From: Angiostrongylus vasorum | Taxonomy: Eukaryota > Nematoda > Chromadorea > Rhabditida > Metastrongylidae | NCBI GenBank assembly: GCA_018806985.1 | Contig: JADANN010000359.1 | Coordinates: 744,001-808,000 of the forward strand | Length of the DNA: 64,000 nt | Direction: 5' to 3' | Part shown: positions 34,723 to 46,089 of the stretch, piece after piece | How positions within the stretch are numbered: the first letter of the stretch is position 1 | How the letters are laid out: each line of letters starts with the position of its first letter | The notes under the pieces: model-generated | Seen by the model: only the letters and a program-made list of their open reading frames with translations | What the model was told of the DNA's origin: nothing | Databases searched by the model: none | Made by a program: the position numbers and the translations under genes

Positions 34723-37700
34723 GTAAGCACTGATTCGCACCGACTCATCTTTGGCGTTCTTTTTTGATAGTTGAAGTTATTGCCGTCAATAAACATCTCT
34801 GTTGTCACATGGGTTCAATACATCTCGACAACAATTCATCGTTGTCATACTAGGAGATTTTTTTTAAAAATGTTATGTGTTCCGTAAAATTACACTGCAA
34901 GTTAAAAAACTGCCTCAGAGTTTAGAATTTTCATGAGATTTTCGTGTGTGCGATATGTTTACTATTTATTAGAAAAAAGCGATCTACAAACAATCCCGAT
35001 AACTCTTATCGCAAGTGGACCTTAAAACTTCCCATAAATCTTTCTGTTCCTGCCAATTCAAGATTTCAGTTAGATATACGGCCTAGCATTTTATTCGAAT
35101 ATTTTGTGTGCAACCTTATCCGCAACATTAAGCTTACCTCGCCTCGTGAGCCAAGGTCCTGTCAGCGGTTCCGACGAGGACTACTCTCAACGAGAACTTC
35201 GCGTGCCGACGAGCAGCTCACAACATCATCCTTATGTAAGCCAAGGTGCGCATACTGTAGGGCTTCAAAATGTTCTACTTCAGATTCACATATGAGAATC
35301 TGTGTCCATTAACCAACTGTGTGTCTATCCTTCAAAAAAGTTATCATCAAAGTGAGAAAGAATATTCGTGAGATTTAGTCCACCCTGGCACTTGCGCTCA
35401 TCAAGATGATGTCCCTCAAGTGTTTCTGAAGAGGGAATCGCTAGACGTCATAGATCTGAAGATTTGCATAATTTTACCAACACCCGTCTCACGTGATCAT
35501 CGTTTGGCTCAAGTCAACAGTTTTTATGATCCCTCAAATACTTTCATATAGGTCTTCACCTTTTCATCATCTCATTGTTTGTTAATATAACTCTAAAAAG
35601 CATTGAAACTTATCTTCTAAGGCATCCCCACTCGTCACTATATGGAATCTTGGATTTTCCGTCTTTGTGACGAATAGTATTGGCGACAGTGAAAATTTCT
35701 TGTAGCAATCATGTTGCTGATTTGGGAAGATCTTATTCCATAAATCCACTGAATTCAATATTTGAGCGTTTCCCTGTTCGTGACCACAGAGAGTCACCGG
35801 TTTTTGTAGATCAGAGGGAGCTTTGCCACTATAGGAATGCATTCGCTCTAAGAAGGGCCACGTATTTCTGCATAGGTTCATTTGTGGTCACGAGCACATA
35901 GAACTCGTCCACGTCTTGATGGACAGTACTGGGGAACCAATCCAACACTTTACACCACAGCTCATCGGAACACCTTGAATGATGAAATAATATGAACGGC
36001 TCGATCTGTATTGTTTAGATCACGCTGGGCAAAAAAGGTTTGGGAAACTGTTTGCCTTCCTCTTCCATGTATGATGCTTTCTTACAACAAAAATACAATT
36101 ATTACAGAATTTGATCCTGTTGGTCGGAACATCAGTCAATAATGACAGCTGGGAAGGCAAATAAAGCATTTATGTTCTGAGTTAATTAAAAGCGGTTGTA
36201 AGGATGTGGTCCTTCAGATGTGATCTTATCACCGAAATGAACCCATCATTTAATTCTTGTTTTTTTTCCAGTGAAGATATTTGTCTATTAATCATCGTTC
36301 TGTTATTCTACAGCATCCAAGTGGGTCATGCACAATGTGACAGCTGTTAAGAAGATCTGTGGGGCTGTTTTTTGTTCAGAACCTTGTTTGATCGATATGA
36401 CGGTCCTGAACGTCGTTCTTAGGTCTTCTTTTCATTATTTTCCTAGGCTGGACAGTTCCCGCGGACACGTGTGATAGTGACAAACGATCGTCTCCGAGAG
36501 GGCTGGCTGTCTGGCTGGCCGGACGGCCTGCCTAATTACCGTGCTGCTTCGCTTCCATACATTATGTTCGCCACAAAATCACCCATCGCAACTGGACATA
36601 CTGAGATTAATGAGCTAATCAACACAGATTTACATACACTTAATTGCGTTCATGAAACAAAAACCGTCAACGATTCGTCATTCGTTTTCCGTCTCTGCTG
36701 TTGCCACTGCTGTTGCTATCACACGCTTCTGCTCATTGACACATCTGCAGGTTTTTCATGCAAAGCAGCGGTTAAGTCCATTTCACGAATACTCGTTGAA
36801 AAAATAGGAAGGGAAAGAGACTCTGTCAAGCTAAAGAATCATAGACAATGTTATCAAAAGTCACGACATTGCTTCTTACAACGAAAAAATGATGAATGAA
36901 TTATGTGCACCCATTTGAGCTCACCTGTAGGAGCTGATACGCTAAATGAGAAACTTCCCAGGTGAAGGTTAGAAAGTTATATTTTGCGATTGCTAGGGTT
37001 ATTGAGGCTATCCCTATGGTGTTGAAAGCTTATCTGTCAGCAGATCCTACTTTTATGTACCTGCAATTTCTACACTCTTCTCAAATAACGTATTGTTTTT
37101 CATAAAACTGAGATTGATCACTTCTTTAACAGCCCAAGAAAACAACGGTAGAATGCCGTTTAACGTGTTTTTGACCATAAATACGTTTCGATGTTAGCTA
37201 CTTTTGCAAGGAATTATTATAGGCTGAGATTTTCTATCTGCTCTACGAAGGTCTCACTTTTTGGCCAATCTAAAATAGGTTGTTAGTGTGCAAAATTCTC
37301 ACAAGAAAAAAGAGTTATTCTTGATAGAAAAACGGGAATCTTTGCTATGTTGTAGTCTAGTAGTAGTAGCCTTACCACGAACATGGACGTAAATCTTTAC
37401 CCTTTCTTCGAACCTAACCCTACGGAGCAAATAATCTAATAAATTAACCACCTTATCAGCGATGTTCACCATGAGAGCATGGAAATAACGGCAGTGATCT
37501 TGGGTAGCCGCAGATGAATCGCTGTGCGTTGAGACGATTTTCGCGTCATAAAACTGATTTCGCAAAATGTCTGCGTGTGTGATTGCTCTACGATTAAGTT
37601 GTAAAGTAAGAAAGAGAGGGAAAGAGGGAGGGAGAGAGAAAATGAAAGAGGTGAATGGTTAGACAATCACTAAACGACCGAAAGGAAGAGAGAGACAGTT

Positions 37701-40700
37701 ATGAGGTTTGTCCAAAGTACAGTAAGCCGACAGGTGAATCGTGGTTGAGTCCAGCGCGGTACGCCTTTATTTAGCGCCGTAAACGAGCCTGATTGTAAAC
37801 TCGTCGCGCGCCAGCATAAACATGTTCTTTCGCGGTGCCAACACCGCCACAAGGTGCGATAATTGCGATGGGATCATACGGTAGTGAGCCGTTCCTGTGA
37901 ATGCACAACACACGTACTCTGCCAGCGATTCGCAACCGATCACAGGAAACCGTTGACGTTCTGTTACATATTTTCCTGGTCGTATTGAGGGGGTTTTAAA
38001 TTCAAAGATGGCACTATTTGTGTGGGAAAACCTGTCTTGTTGTAGAACACTTGACAAGTGCAAACAGCTTGTGCACCTGCTTAATTTCACCATTCTTCTT
38101 TTTTTCTCCTTCCTCCTTGTTATCTATCCGAAGCAGGTAGTTTCTGATGATTACTAGTTCAACTTTAATTCCACTTTTACTCTGTCTGATCATTCGTAGT
38201 TGGCTAAAGAATGACCCATAAGAGAGTCATCTCTGAGATTTCTTTGTCTCTCTCGTATTTCCTATGTACTTCAAATGAACTCTCACCCAAAATCTTTGTA
38301 GAGGAACCAGAAGTAGTCGAATGAGGGCATTTTCATGGAAGTGGTTGTTTTCAGGCAATTTTTATGACAGTACTAGTTAGGATACTAAATTACTACTAGC
38401 CAGTTAACCGGAAAAGACTAGGGAATTTCATACCCGTTAAGCAGCGCTCATTCAAAGCATATCATTTCTGGCAAATAACTAGTAATGAAAAGCTAGCACC
38501 CTAACGGATGAAGCTAATCTTCCGAGTATTCCGTCCTCATTCACCGTGGCGTGAACATTTTTGCAAGACATACGCTAATCGCTCAATAATGCGCAATTAA
38601 AGAGCATTTCTACGACTTGCTGTCGTTGATAATTTGTCCGTCAATTAGTCACAAACTAGTACTGACTAGTAATTGAGCACACTCCCACTCGACACCGTAT
38701 ACCTCATAAACGGCGCCAAGACCTTCTGCGTCAATTAAAGCCATTTTCTCGATTAAATGTTTTCCATAGCGGCACTATAGTCGTTAATGAGCTTATGTTG
38801 AACGAAAACACCACCACCACCGAATAAACGAGTCAAATCCACGAATTTTTTCGGCGCTGATCAACCCTCATGATGACACTTTTGTACTATTAGTGAATCG
38901 ACAGAACACTTTGTTACAAAGCATTTGTTTCTGGAAGATTTCTCCCTTTAAAGCCCGAAAAATGCCAGACTATAGTACCAAACTGTTTTTTCCAATTATC
39001 CTAAGCACAGTAGGCTTTGGAGTTCTTTCTGGTGGTGCAAACTTAGCAACTTTGTTGAATTACAGTTTTTTTATTTCATCTAACCTATCTTCACGTCTAC
39101 TTTGCGGATCCCCAGCAGTTCTCACATTCGATTCTTCTTTTCCTCGCATCCGTTTTCCACGAAGATCTTCCAACTATACGTGTGATTTCGGTTGCTGCCT
39201 GAGGATTTTCATTTCATCTTGAATGTCGTAGAATGCTGGTCGAGCAATTCTCCCTGGAGTTGTGATATAACCAAGCTGGAGCGCTCCCAATTGGATTGCA
39301 GAGAGTGCTTTTTTCTCGGACAAGTCCGGTGCTTATTTCCCGACCCCTGAAAGATGAAGGAATTGGTTAGCTACGAGCGGAATCGAACTAGCACTATGCT
39401 AGTGATGACGAACATCGCTACCACTGTGCTATCCGCCCTTTTGAATTACAGTAGCAGTGGTAAAAGTAGTAGCAATTACATAGCTAAGTATTTCATGGCA
39501 GTCTTTTTTCGATATTTTAAATGCTTAGCTTTTATTTTAGATGTTTGAAATTGAACAAGACGAAATAAACTATGAGTGCTATAATAACAAATTTTATGAA
39601 GTTGCTTTGTATTGCCTACACGTTCCCTCTCTTTATCTAAGTGATGAAATCCCATGCGTTTTTTTTTCTTTCAACTTATTAGAGCTAGTCATTCAGATCC
39701 CCGTGAAGACAACCAGATCCGGCGCTACCGTACTGCCTTTTCTCGAGAGCAGATCGGTCGATTAGAGCGTGAATTTGCGAAAGAGAACTATGTGTCGCGA
39801 AAGACTAGAGGAGAACTGGCCGCCGAATTAAATCTTCCTGAAGGCACCATAAAGGTGAGCATTGTGCGGTAGTAAGTGAGCTGTGAATGCACACTCGTTT
39901 GAAGTAGATAATATTCTCCTTCTTATGAAGTCTATGCCCATACTACAAGCTTTTCCTAATCCTTACTATATATATTCTTATTGCAAGTGAATTACAAGAT
40001 CTTCTTCGCTACCACGAAGTGCTGTCTTGGCAAAAAAATAAGATTTCGACAGTTCAGTTTGTACTCATGTTGGGCATTTCCTAACTATGGAATGCAAAAT
40101 GTGCAGCGTTTCATCTTCATGGAAGGAAATATTAAATAACGAAAATCTGTCTTAAACGCTCCCTTCTTTTTAAAAATGACTTGAGATCAATATAAGTGCT
40201 ATTTGGCTATTATATTCAAGTGGTTATAATCGTAGAAAACCCTAAAAAATTGTCTAACTGGTCCAGGTTTTCTTTGTTAAGATCTGTTTTGGAATATTAT
40301 TCCGTAGTTCCCTTGCCTTTTTTTTACATTTTAGTCTTGACATAGTTTCCTTTTGTCTCTCTTATCACGACGGTGTCCATTATAGTACCAGCTGAATAAA
40401 TTTCGGATGAAGTCATTTCCTGTCCAGAGAACTACACCGCTAGTTCTTCAAGCTCCCTTTGGGTTACCGTATCCCATTATCTATAATCAGCTACCGTAGT
40501 TCAACTTCGCAATGCTGGTGGGGTAAACTCTTAGAGCGTAATTCATTGGTCTCGTGGGATGAAGGATTTGACTGCATAAAGCCATATGAAGAGATGTTAT
40601 GCGCATAGATGATTGATGTAGGCAAGGAGGCCTTCAGAAGCTATCAGAGATAAGGAGTAGTGCGTTCGCCGACAACTACTATACGACGGTATTAAAAATT

Positions 40701-43699
40701 CGTCAAATGTTTACGAAAGTGGAACCACATTTTAATTGAGGCCATTGTGTTGGGTGTTACTGTCATGAGGCCTATCCTCTCGGTTAAAAAAATGTAATAT
40801 GTTATTGTTTACTGCACTGGAATATTGGAGGTTGAAAAAGGAACTGTGCAGGGCTAGGGGAATAAAAAGTGGGTAAAACTGCAAATGGAGAGAGATCAAG
40901 AATTTTCAAAAGAACCTCCGGCACTGACATGATTTTCTGGGGTCGGAAAGTCATGAGTTGATCTCTGTCTGCTATTAAAATTCGCCAAGGTGAACCAGCT
41001 TAACATGGCTCTATTTCCATGTGGCATTATGTTCTCACAGCTATTCTTTTTAAGAAATTTCGTAAACATTAATGTATAACCCTGCTGATTAATATTTGCA
41101 AAAGTTTAAGACACCGCTTTCTTTCACTGATGTCTTATTAAGGTTTGGTTTCAAAATCGTCGGATGAAAGACAAGCGCCAGAAGGTGGGCGGCATTGCCT
41201 GGCCGATGATCCCACCACAACTCGCCTACCTCATGCATCCATTCAGTTACGACATGTGGGCGAAGACTGCGTTCGCCTACCCGTCGAGGTAAGCGCGTAC
41301 TCGTCAGGAAGGGATCATTTAAATACTATAAATAATCTTTTCTATGTTCGAAACCCTAAAATCACTTGAAAAAGGCACTTTAAGCATGATGGTATCCATG
41401 GAACTATCAAGTATTTGGAAACGAGTCTAGGGACATAAGGAAGCCAGGCGGAATTCTTTTTGTAGATTGCTGCCTCTGTTAGCAATTGACGAAGAAATTT
41501 TTTTAAGTGTCTGAGTCATAAAGAGCTCATTATAACGCACTTTAGATAACCTGGTCTTAGAAATGAAGCCTATAGGCAATATGGACTAAGACAGCTCTTC
41601 ATGAATTTTTATTACAACTTCCCAATGTTCCCAAGGATAAGGTTTCCCACAATCGATGTGAGAGAAGAGGTTGCTTGAAAAAAATCACCGCTTGTTTTAA
41701 ATCACATGAACGTGACGGTTTTATTACGACATGGCGTATTCGCAAGACCCACAACGGTAACAACAATGCGCAATCATTACACTTTGGGTGATTCCGCCAA
41801 CGACAAGGGCAATCGTTGACATTCCAGTTGTCTTTGCAGCCTAAACCTACCACATCTGCTAAGTGATATGCCAAATGACATGTAGTGGGCAGCCGAATTC
41901 CTACTGAAGATGAAAACCCCGGTCGTACGATCTGGGTCACGAAATCGTTCACGTTTTCATTAATGTTGAAATAGAATTTTGTTCCATCAAGTAGGCTATA
42001 TTTGACCTAAAAAAATAGAATTATAATTGTTTTGAGGTAGAAACATTGCTAAATGATGAGAATCAATGGCTGAAGTTCGTCTAAAATGTCCATAATACGG
42101 AATAGTGTGCGGGTCCATTTGATTGAGGCAAGCTATAGCAAACCGATGAGCTACGTATGATGGGAAAGTTGGTCATTAAGAAATGTTTCCACTAACGATT
42201 TTTTGTTTTCGTGGTCCCTTTAATTAGCCACTTAACCCGGTGAATGACCCCGTTGCCAAACTTCAAGCATAAACGCAAGCGATCATTTCCAATATAAGGG
42301 CGCGTGTGGCGCAGTGGTTGGAGGCGCCACTGCAACGCACACGTGGAATCGATACCCCGCTACCATGGCCTACCAAAGCCTCCACTGTGAGGATAGCAGC
42401 ACTGGCTCGATACATCGCTAGGCCACGGCGAGCCATTGTAAAAACCAGTTATGCATTGAATCATCTCCAAACGATGCTTAATGAAGTCGAATGCATGGCG
42501 CATCCCTCAAAGATTGATCAACGCCGAGAGCTTTATCCCTTTTTTTATCCTTTGTCAGAGGTGTTTATGACCGCACTTCTCCATCATATTCGTCTATAAA
42601 CATGCTGTTCTTGGTCTTGTAGGTAAGTTCTAATATTCGCTTGAGACAGTCACACACTGGTTGCCGTACATAGTTGGCAACAATTTTACGCGACGATAAG
42701 AATGACTTATTCGAATTAGTCTTGAAATTCTGGCACTGTGACCGCTTTCGTCGAAGCTGGTGATCTCATGTTGGAATAAAACCCTTTTCTCAAATTTTTC
42801 AAGATTTTTCCTACAAATTTGACCACTTTCTATATATAATCCATGCTTCCATCCGTGAGGGATTTTTTAGAAACTTATTGCGCCTTGGACTGTTTGGTCT
42901 TACTAAAAGAAGATTGATAATTTAAATCCTCGAATTTTGAGCGAAGTCCGTTGTCAGTTAGTGTTGACCACCAACTGTGTAGAAGATATTAACGAAAATC
43001 TCGTTAGCGCTCATCTTGATACTATCTAGGCTAAAATTTGGCCCTCTGTGACAGTATTTTCTGGGTATTTCTTTGTCGATCGCCTACCTGTCCACTTACC
43101 AACAGTAGTCGCAGGAAAAGTTTAGAAAACAATTTGAAGAAAGAAAACACTCGAAGAAATGCGGATAGTTTCCTGAATTTCCCACATAAAATAGTCCCAT
43201 TTACGAATTCTTTGGCATCAACCAAGCGTTTCGATTAGGAGTTATTTGTTTAGTAGAGGACTTATGTTGGAAATTTTTGCTTTAATCTTCAGTTGCGACA
43301 GAACTACATTTCCTAGGTGGATTATTATCGAATTTGAAAATGAACATTTTGCTGTTCTCAGACATCGATGATAAGAATAGAACTAACGACTCAGTAGGTG
43401 ACTGTGGTAGCTTAACGGTTTGGGTGGCAGTATTCCGTTGACTGTATTACAGTATGCCTCTCCCACAACGATATCACTTATTTTTAAAGTATTGTTTATT
43501 GTTATATTCCCATCAGAGTTTTCTGTTTGCAGCCCAATGTTGCCCCAACGATTGCCGACAGTTCCCTTCACCACTCAAAACGATATGTTTCAAAAATTCT
43601 CCCGAAAGATGTGAAGACGTCAAGCCAATCACCATCGCCACAGCTCTTGAATTGACCAATCAAGATACGACCTCGGCTGAATCGACATCACCACGATGA
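34684..43699 (+). CDS. vab-7: Even-skipped class homeobox transcription factor (VAB-7)
   Basis: Five exons: 34684-34722, 35070-35245, 39697-39854, 41143-41288, 43533-43699; about 227 residues. Exon 1 encodes [13 protein letters not shown], an eh1-like motif typical of repressor homeoproteins. Exons 3 and 4 encode the homeodomain ([20 protein letters not shown] ... [15 protein letters not shown]) split at the position before VWFQN, plus the eve-class GGIAWPM extension. In C. elegans VAB-7 patterns posterior mesoderm, epidermis and DB motor neurons; the same nuclear role is inferred. Phases fit throughout if one base is removed from a run in exon 2 and in exon 5. The large third intron may hold regulatory sites. 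cut-6 follows downstream, as in C. elegans. Confidence 0.9.
35070..35245 (+). CDS. vab-7: vab-7 exon 2 (low-complexity N-terminal linker)
   Basis: Acceptor gatttcag, donor CAAG/gtgcgc. The second half reads [34 protein letters not shown] and joins exon 3 as [15 protein letters not shown]. Coming from exon 1 in phase 0, the frame reaches this half only if one base is dropped early in the exon, for instance in T-runs at 35089-35092 or 35102-35105. A shorter donor at 35235 was rejected because it breaks the phase with exon 3. Confidence 0.68.
35250..39220. other. First part of the long vab-7 intron
   Basis: No repeat of the window's families here, unusual for this locus. A 142-codon frame at 36471-36899 has no motif. 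A GA-rich low-complexity patch lies at 37600-37665. 38400-38800 holds many homeodomain-type cores (CAATTAG, CAATTAA, GATTAAA, GTTAATG). Spared of repeats, the intron may carry regulatory sequence. Confidence 0.35.
39227..39440 (-). repeat. SINE family B, clear tRNA-like head
   Basis: Minus strand: GGGCGGATAGCACAGTGGTA (A-box) and CTAGTTCGATTCCGC (B-box) spaced as in a tRNA gene. The body GGGGTCGGGAAATAAGCACC, GACTTGTCC, GGGAGCGCTCCAGC, GCTCGACCAGCATTC matches the 63419 copy. Confidence 0.82.
39697..39854 (+). CDS. vab-7: vab-7 exon 3 (homeodomain helices 1-2)
   Basis: Acceptor attcag, donor gtgagc. It encodes DPREDNQ, then the homeodomain from IRRYRTAF through helix 1 ([15 protein letters not shown]) and helix 2 ([15 protein letters not shown]) to EGTIK. 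The residues are those of the Eve/VAB-7 class rather than Hox. The acceptor four codons upstream (ttattag) would give a stop in phase 0 and was rejected. Confidence 0.95.
41143..41288 (+). CDS. vab-7: vab-7 exon 4 (recognition helix)
   Basis: Acceptor ttattaag, then [48 protein letters not shown], donor gtaagc. It has the invariant Trp, Phe, Asn and Arg of helix 3. Ends in phase 2. Confidence 0.95.
41599..41952 (-). other. Orphan Cys-rich open frame in vab-7 intron 4
   Basis: 117 codons on the opposite strand, with a Cys-rich stretch [20 protein letters not shown] then CNDC. No start context, domain or partner exon was recognised. It could be chance, an exon of an unrecognised antisense gene, or conserved non-coding sequence. 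Confidence 0.2.
42297..42560 (+). repeat. SINE family A, full-length
   Basis: AAGGGCGCGTGTGGCGCAGT start, GTGGAATCGATACCCCGC (B-box), tail CTTTATCCCTTTTTTTATCC. Nearly identical to the 21318 copy; lies in vab-7 intron 4. Confidence 0.85.
43533..43699 (+). CDS. vab-7: vab-7 last exon (candidate)
   Basis: Acceptor gtttgcag takes up the phase-2 end of exon 4 and gives [20 protein letters not shown]. As written a stop follows after FSRKM at 43614. Removing one A from the run at 43592-43596 continues [35 protein letters not shown] to a stop at 43699. The longer reading is preferred because the same kind of defect occurs in the neighbours. Confidence 0.6.
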
Positions 43700-44744
43700 C
43701 TTCCAACGTCATGAGTTGGGTGGAGGTGATGTTCATGGTAGACACTGATTATTTAGTTATATCCGATGGTTTTTCTATACTAAGGTGTTCGTGGTGATTT
43801 CATTCCTCATAGCATTTTCTCTTGTTTATGCAATTTGTTGTCAATTTTTTAGAATTCTTGAATTGCCTTCCTTTTTTCGGACGGTGTTCAAAGAGGTTTT
43901 GCAATGTTTAAACAATTTGGTCTCTGATCCTCTGTTTGTGAAGTGTCGTCGATTAGGTTGCGTAGTCTCATTGCTATTCATTTCCTGTGAAAAAGTTTAC
44001 GACCTTTTTCTTTTTTTATTTTTGGAACTCGGTTAGTAGGTATGAAAAATTCAAAGCTTTATAATGAAGAGTAGAATACACCGTCTGAAAGCTCTTTTAT
44101 TTTGGCCCACTTTATTAATTTCTCATTTCCACTTACTGGTCCGCTCCGGCTTTCTTTCAAACGATGTTCTGCTGGACAAGAAATATCTCAAATTCAATGA
44201 TACTTGGCTTTGTCAGCAAAGGAATGAGATCAGAAGTGCATTTGCTGATAGGCAGATCAACACTGCATTTGGCTCGAAACCAGTTATGGATCGCACCGTC
44301 GATTATCCGGAAAACAGTATTTGCGACATTTTGAGACGAATCTCTTAGTAGATCCCGCAACCAAAGAACTCAGAAGTTCAAGGGCAGACAAAGAGCTTTC
44401 AGGCTTGGCACGAGCACCAAATAGAACAGCAGACGTTTTTTGCAGCCAGCTATAGAAGCATTTTTCTTAGAAATCCGACTTTTTTATACCTACCAACGTA
44501 AGACATTAGATATTAATATTACTAAAATGTGCCATCTACTTCCTCAACGATTATTTTTTATTTTTTTCAAATCTATGCCTGTCATTGTTCCTGGCACAGA
44601 CTTTTAAATCATGGTGCTTTTTTTCTCTGTTCGGCTACAGAAAATCTGTGCAATAAAACTTTATGGTCTCTCGCTTTATAAACTTTTTTTAAAAACGTTT
44701 TATTGTTTCTGTACATTTGGACTAGAAATGCCGTAAAATACACT

Positions 44745-45000
44745 GGGAGTTGTGCATTTGATGCTATGCTGTGTGCTCATCAAACTCTCCATCTCCTGGG
44801 GATCGAAAAATTTGTAGTCAGCTTGTCTGGGAGGATAAGAGCACTGACATGATACAGCCCACGATCGGTTGACACAGACACCGCAAATCATTCTATGGGC
44901 CAGATCTATAACATTCCAACGATGCTTGATGAAGTCGAATACGTGAATCATCCCTTAGGGAATGTTCAACGTTGAAATCGTTATCCCTTTATCCTGTGTG
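44745..45000 (+). repeat. SINE family A, diverged copy
   Basis: Retains CTTGTCTGGGAGGATA, ACGATGCTTGATGAAGTCGA and CGTTATCCCTTTATCC, but the tRNA-like head is badly decayed. Confidence 0.6.
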
Positions 45001-45694
45001 GTTTAAACGAATCTTCCGAAAATTCTCCTGCTATGCAAGCTCAGGTGTGAAGCACTACGGCATTCCCATCTTTCGATAGAGTTCAGAAGTACGACGATTA
45101 CCATCAGTATTAATGAAGTTCGAGGAAAAATAGTTCATCGCCATGTCCCAGACACTAAATTGAACTTGCTGAAGAAATACTAGAACTTTCATGAATATTT
45201 TAAGAGGCAGATTTCCTGTTGCATCCGATTCCTAGCAATCGATCCCAAAACCTACGGCATATTGCAAAAATTACGCTGCCGAAAACACTACGAAAGCATG
45301 ATGGCGTGTTGCTGAAAAGCTATTAAAGCAGTAATATAGAAGTGTAAAAACTAATGCAAGAGGTTACAGTTAGACTAATAACGTCAGGAGGAAATGGTCC
45401 TGAAGGTAGGTGAGCTGCAGAATAAAGCTCGTACTGCATTGTAGCTTGAGTCATTTTTTTGATTTCTACTTGTTCGGCAATGAGATGTGAGCAAAAGTGG
45501 ATGTGAGTTACGAAAGTTCTTTTTTTTCTTTTCGAAAATACTGAAAAAATGAGTCTTTGAGGAAAGTTCAACAAACTCATAAAATACCGAACGTCATTTA
45601 TCCACAAGCAGCCTAAATCTTTCTTGAAGGCTTAACATTGTCCAGAGAGGCATACTAGAAAAACACAAGACTTTCTCAAACTTAGGTTTCGCCA

Positions 45695-46085
45695 ACCTCC
45701 CAATGGTTTACTGCCTCACCATGGCTAGGAGGTGTTCCTGTGTGTCGGGTCTGCGATATACAGCGGGGGGAATCATCTCCCAGCAGGGCCTACCTAGCTG
45801 AGAAGAAATACGCCGTTTCCATCAGGAAGCCTTGCTAAGAGTAAATCAATACCAGGATCCACCACCGTCCTGGCATCAAGGTCGCATGGTGGCAAATTTT
45901 TCCTCTCATCTATAAGGGCCGCGGGTGCCTGGAGTTGTGGCGATCTAGGGCAGGTCTCGGGTAGGTTTACCTCGGGGCTGTAAGGAGTCGGTATGGCTGG
46001 GCCAGCAAAAGTGCCAAAAAGTGGAAATTATGCAGGGCCCCGTACAACTAGACGTGCCATCCAACTATCCAAGCAAGATGTCTTC
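45695..46085 (+). repeat. Repeat family D, full-length
   Basis: ATGGCTAGGAGGTGTTCCTG, CCACCACCGTCCTGGCATC, GGAAATTATGCAGGGCC and an end CCAACTATCCAAG. Confidence 0.78.
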
Positions 46086-46089
46086 AAAG

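Noticed and set aside
36471..36899. 142-codon open frame in the vab-7 intron
   Set aside because: Low-complexity Cys/His run, no domain, no splice or start context; lies within an intron of a supported gene.
37600..37665. Possible CRISPR or satellite array
   Set aside because: Only imperfect GA-rich simple sequence; no spaced repeat unit, and the genome is eukaryotic.
42306..42599. 97-codon open frame starting MAQWLEAP
   Set aside because: Entirely inside a tRNA-derived SINE; similar frames appear in other copies of the element.
43785..44348. Two adjacent open frames with hydrophobic stretches downstream of vab-7
   Set aside because: Hydrophobicity follows from T-rich sequence; no start context, splice signals or family resemblance.
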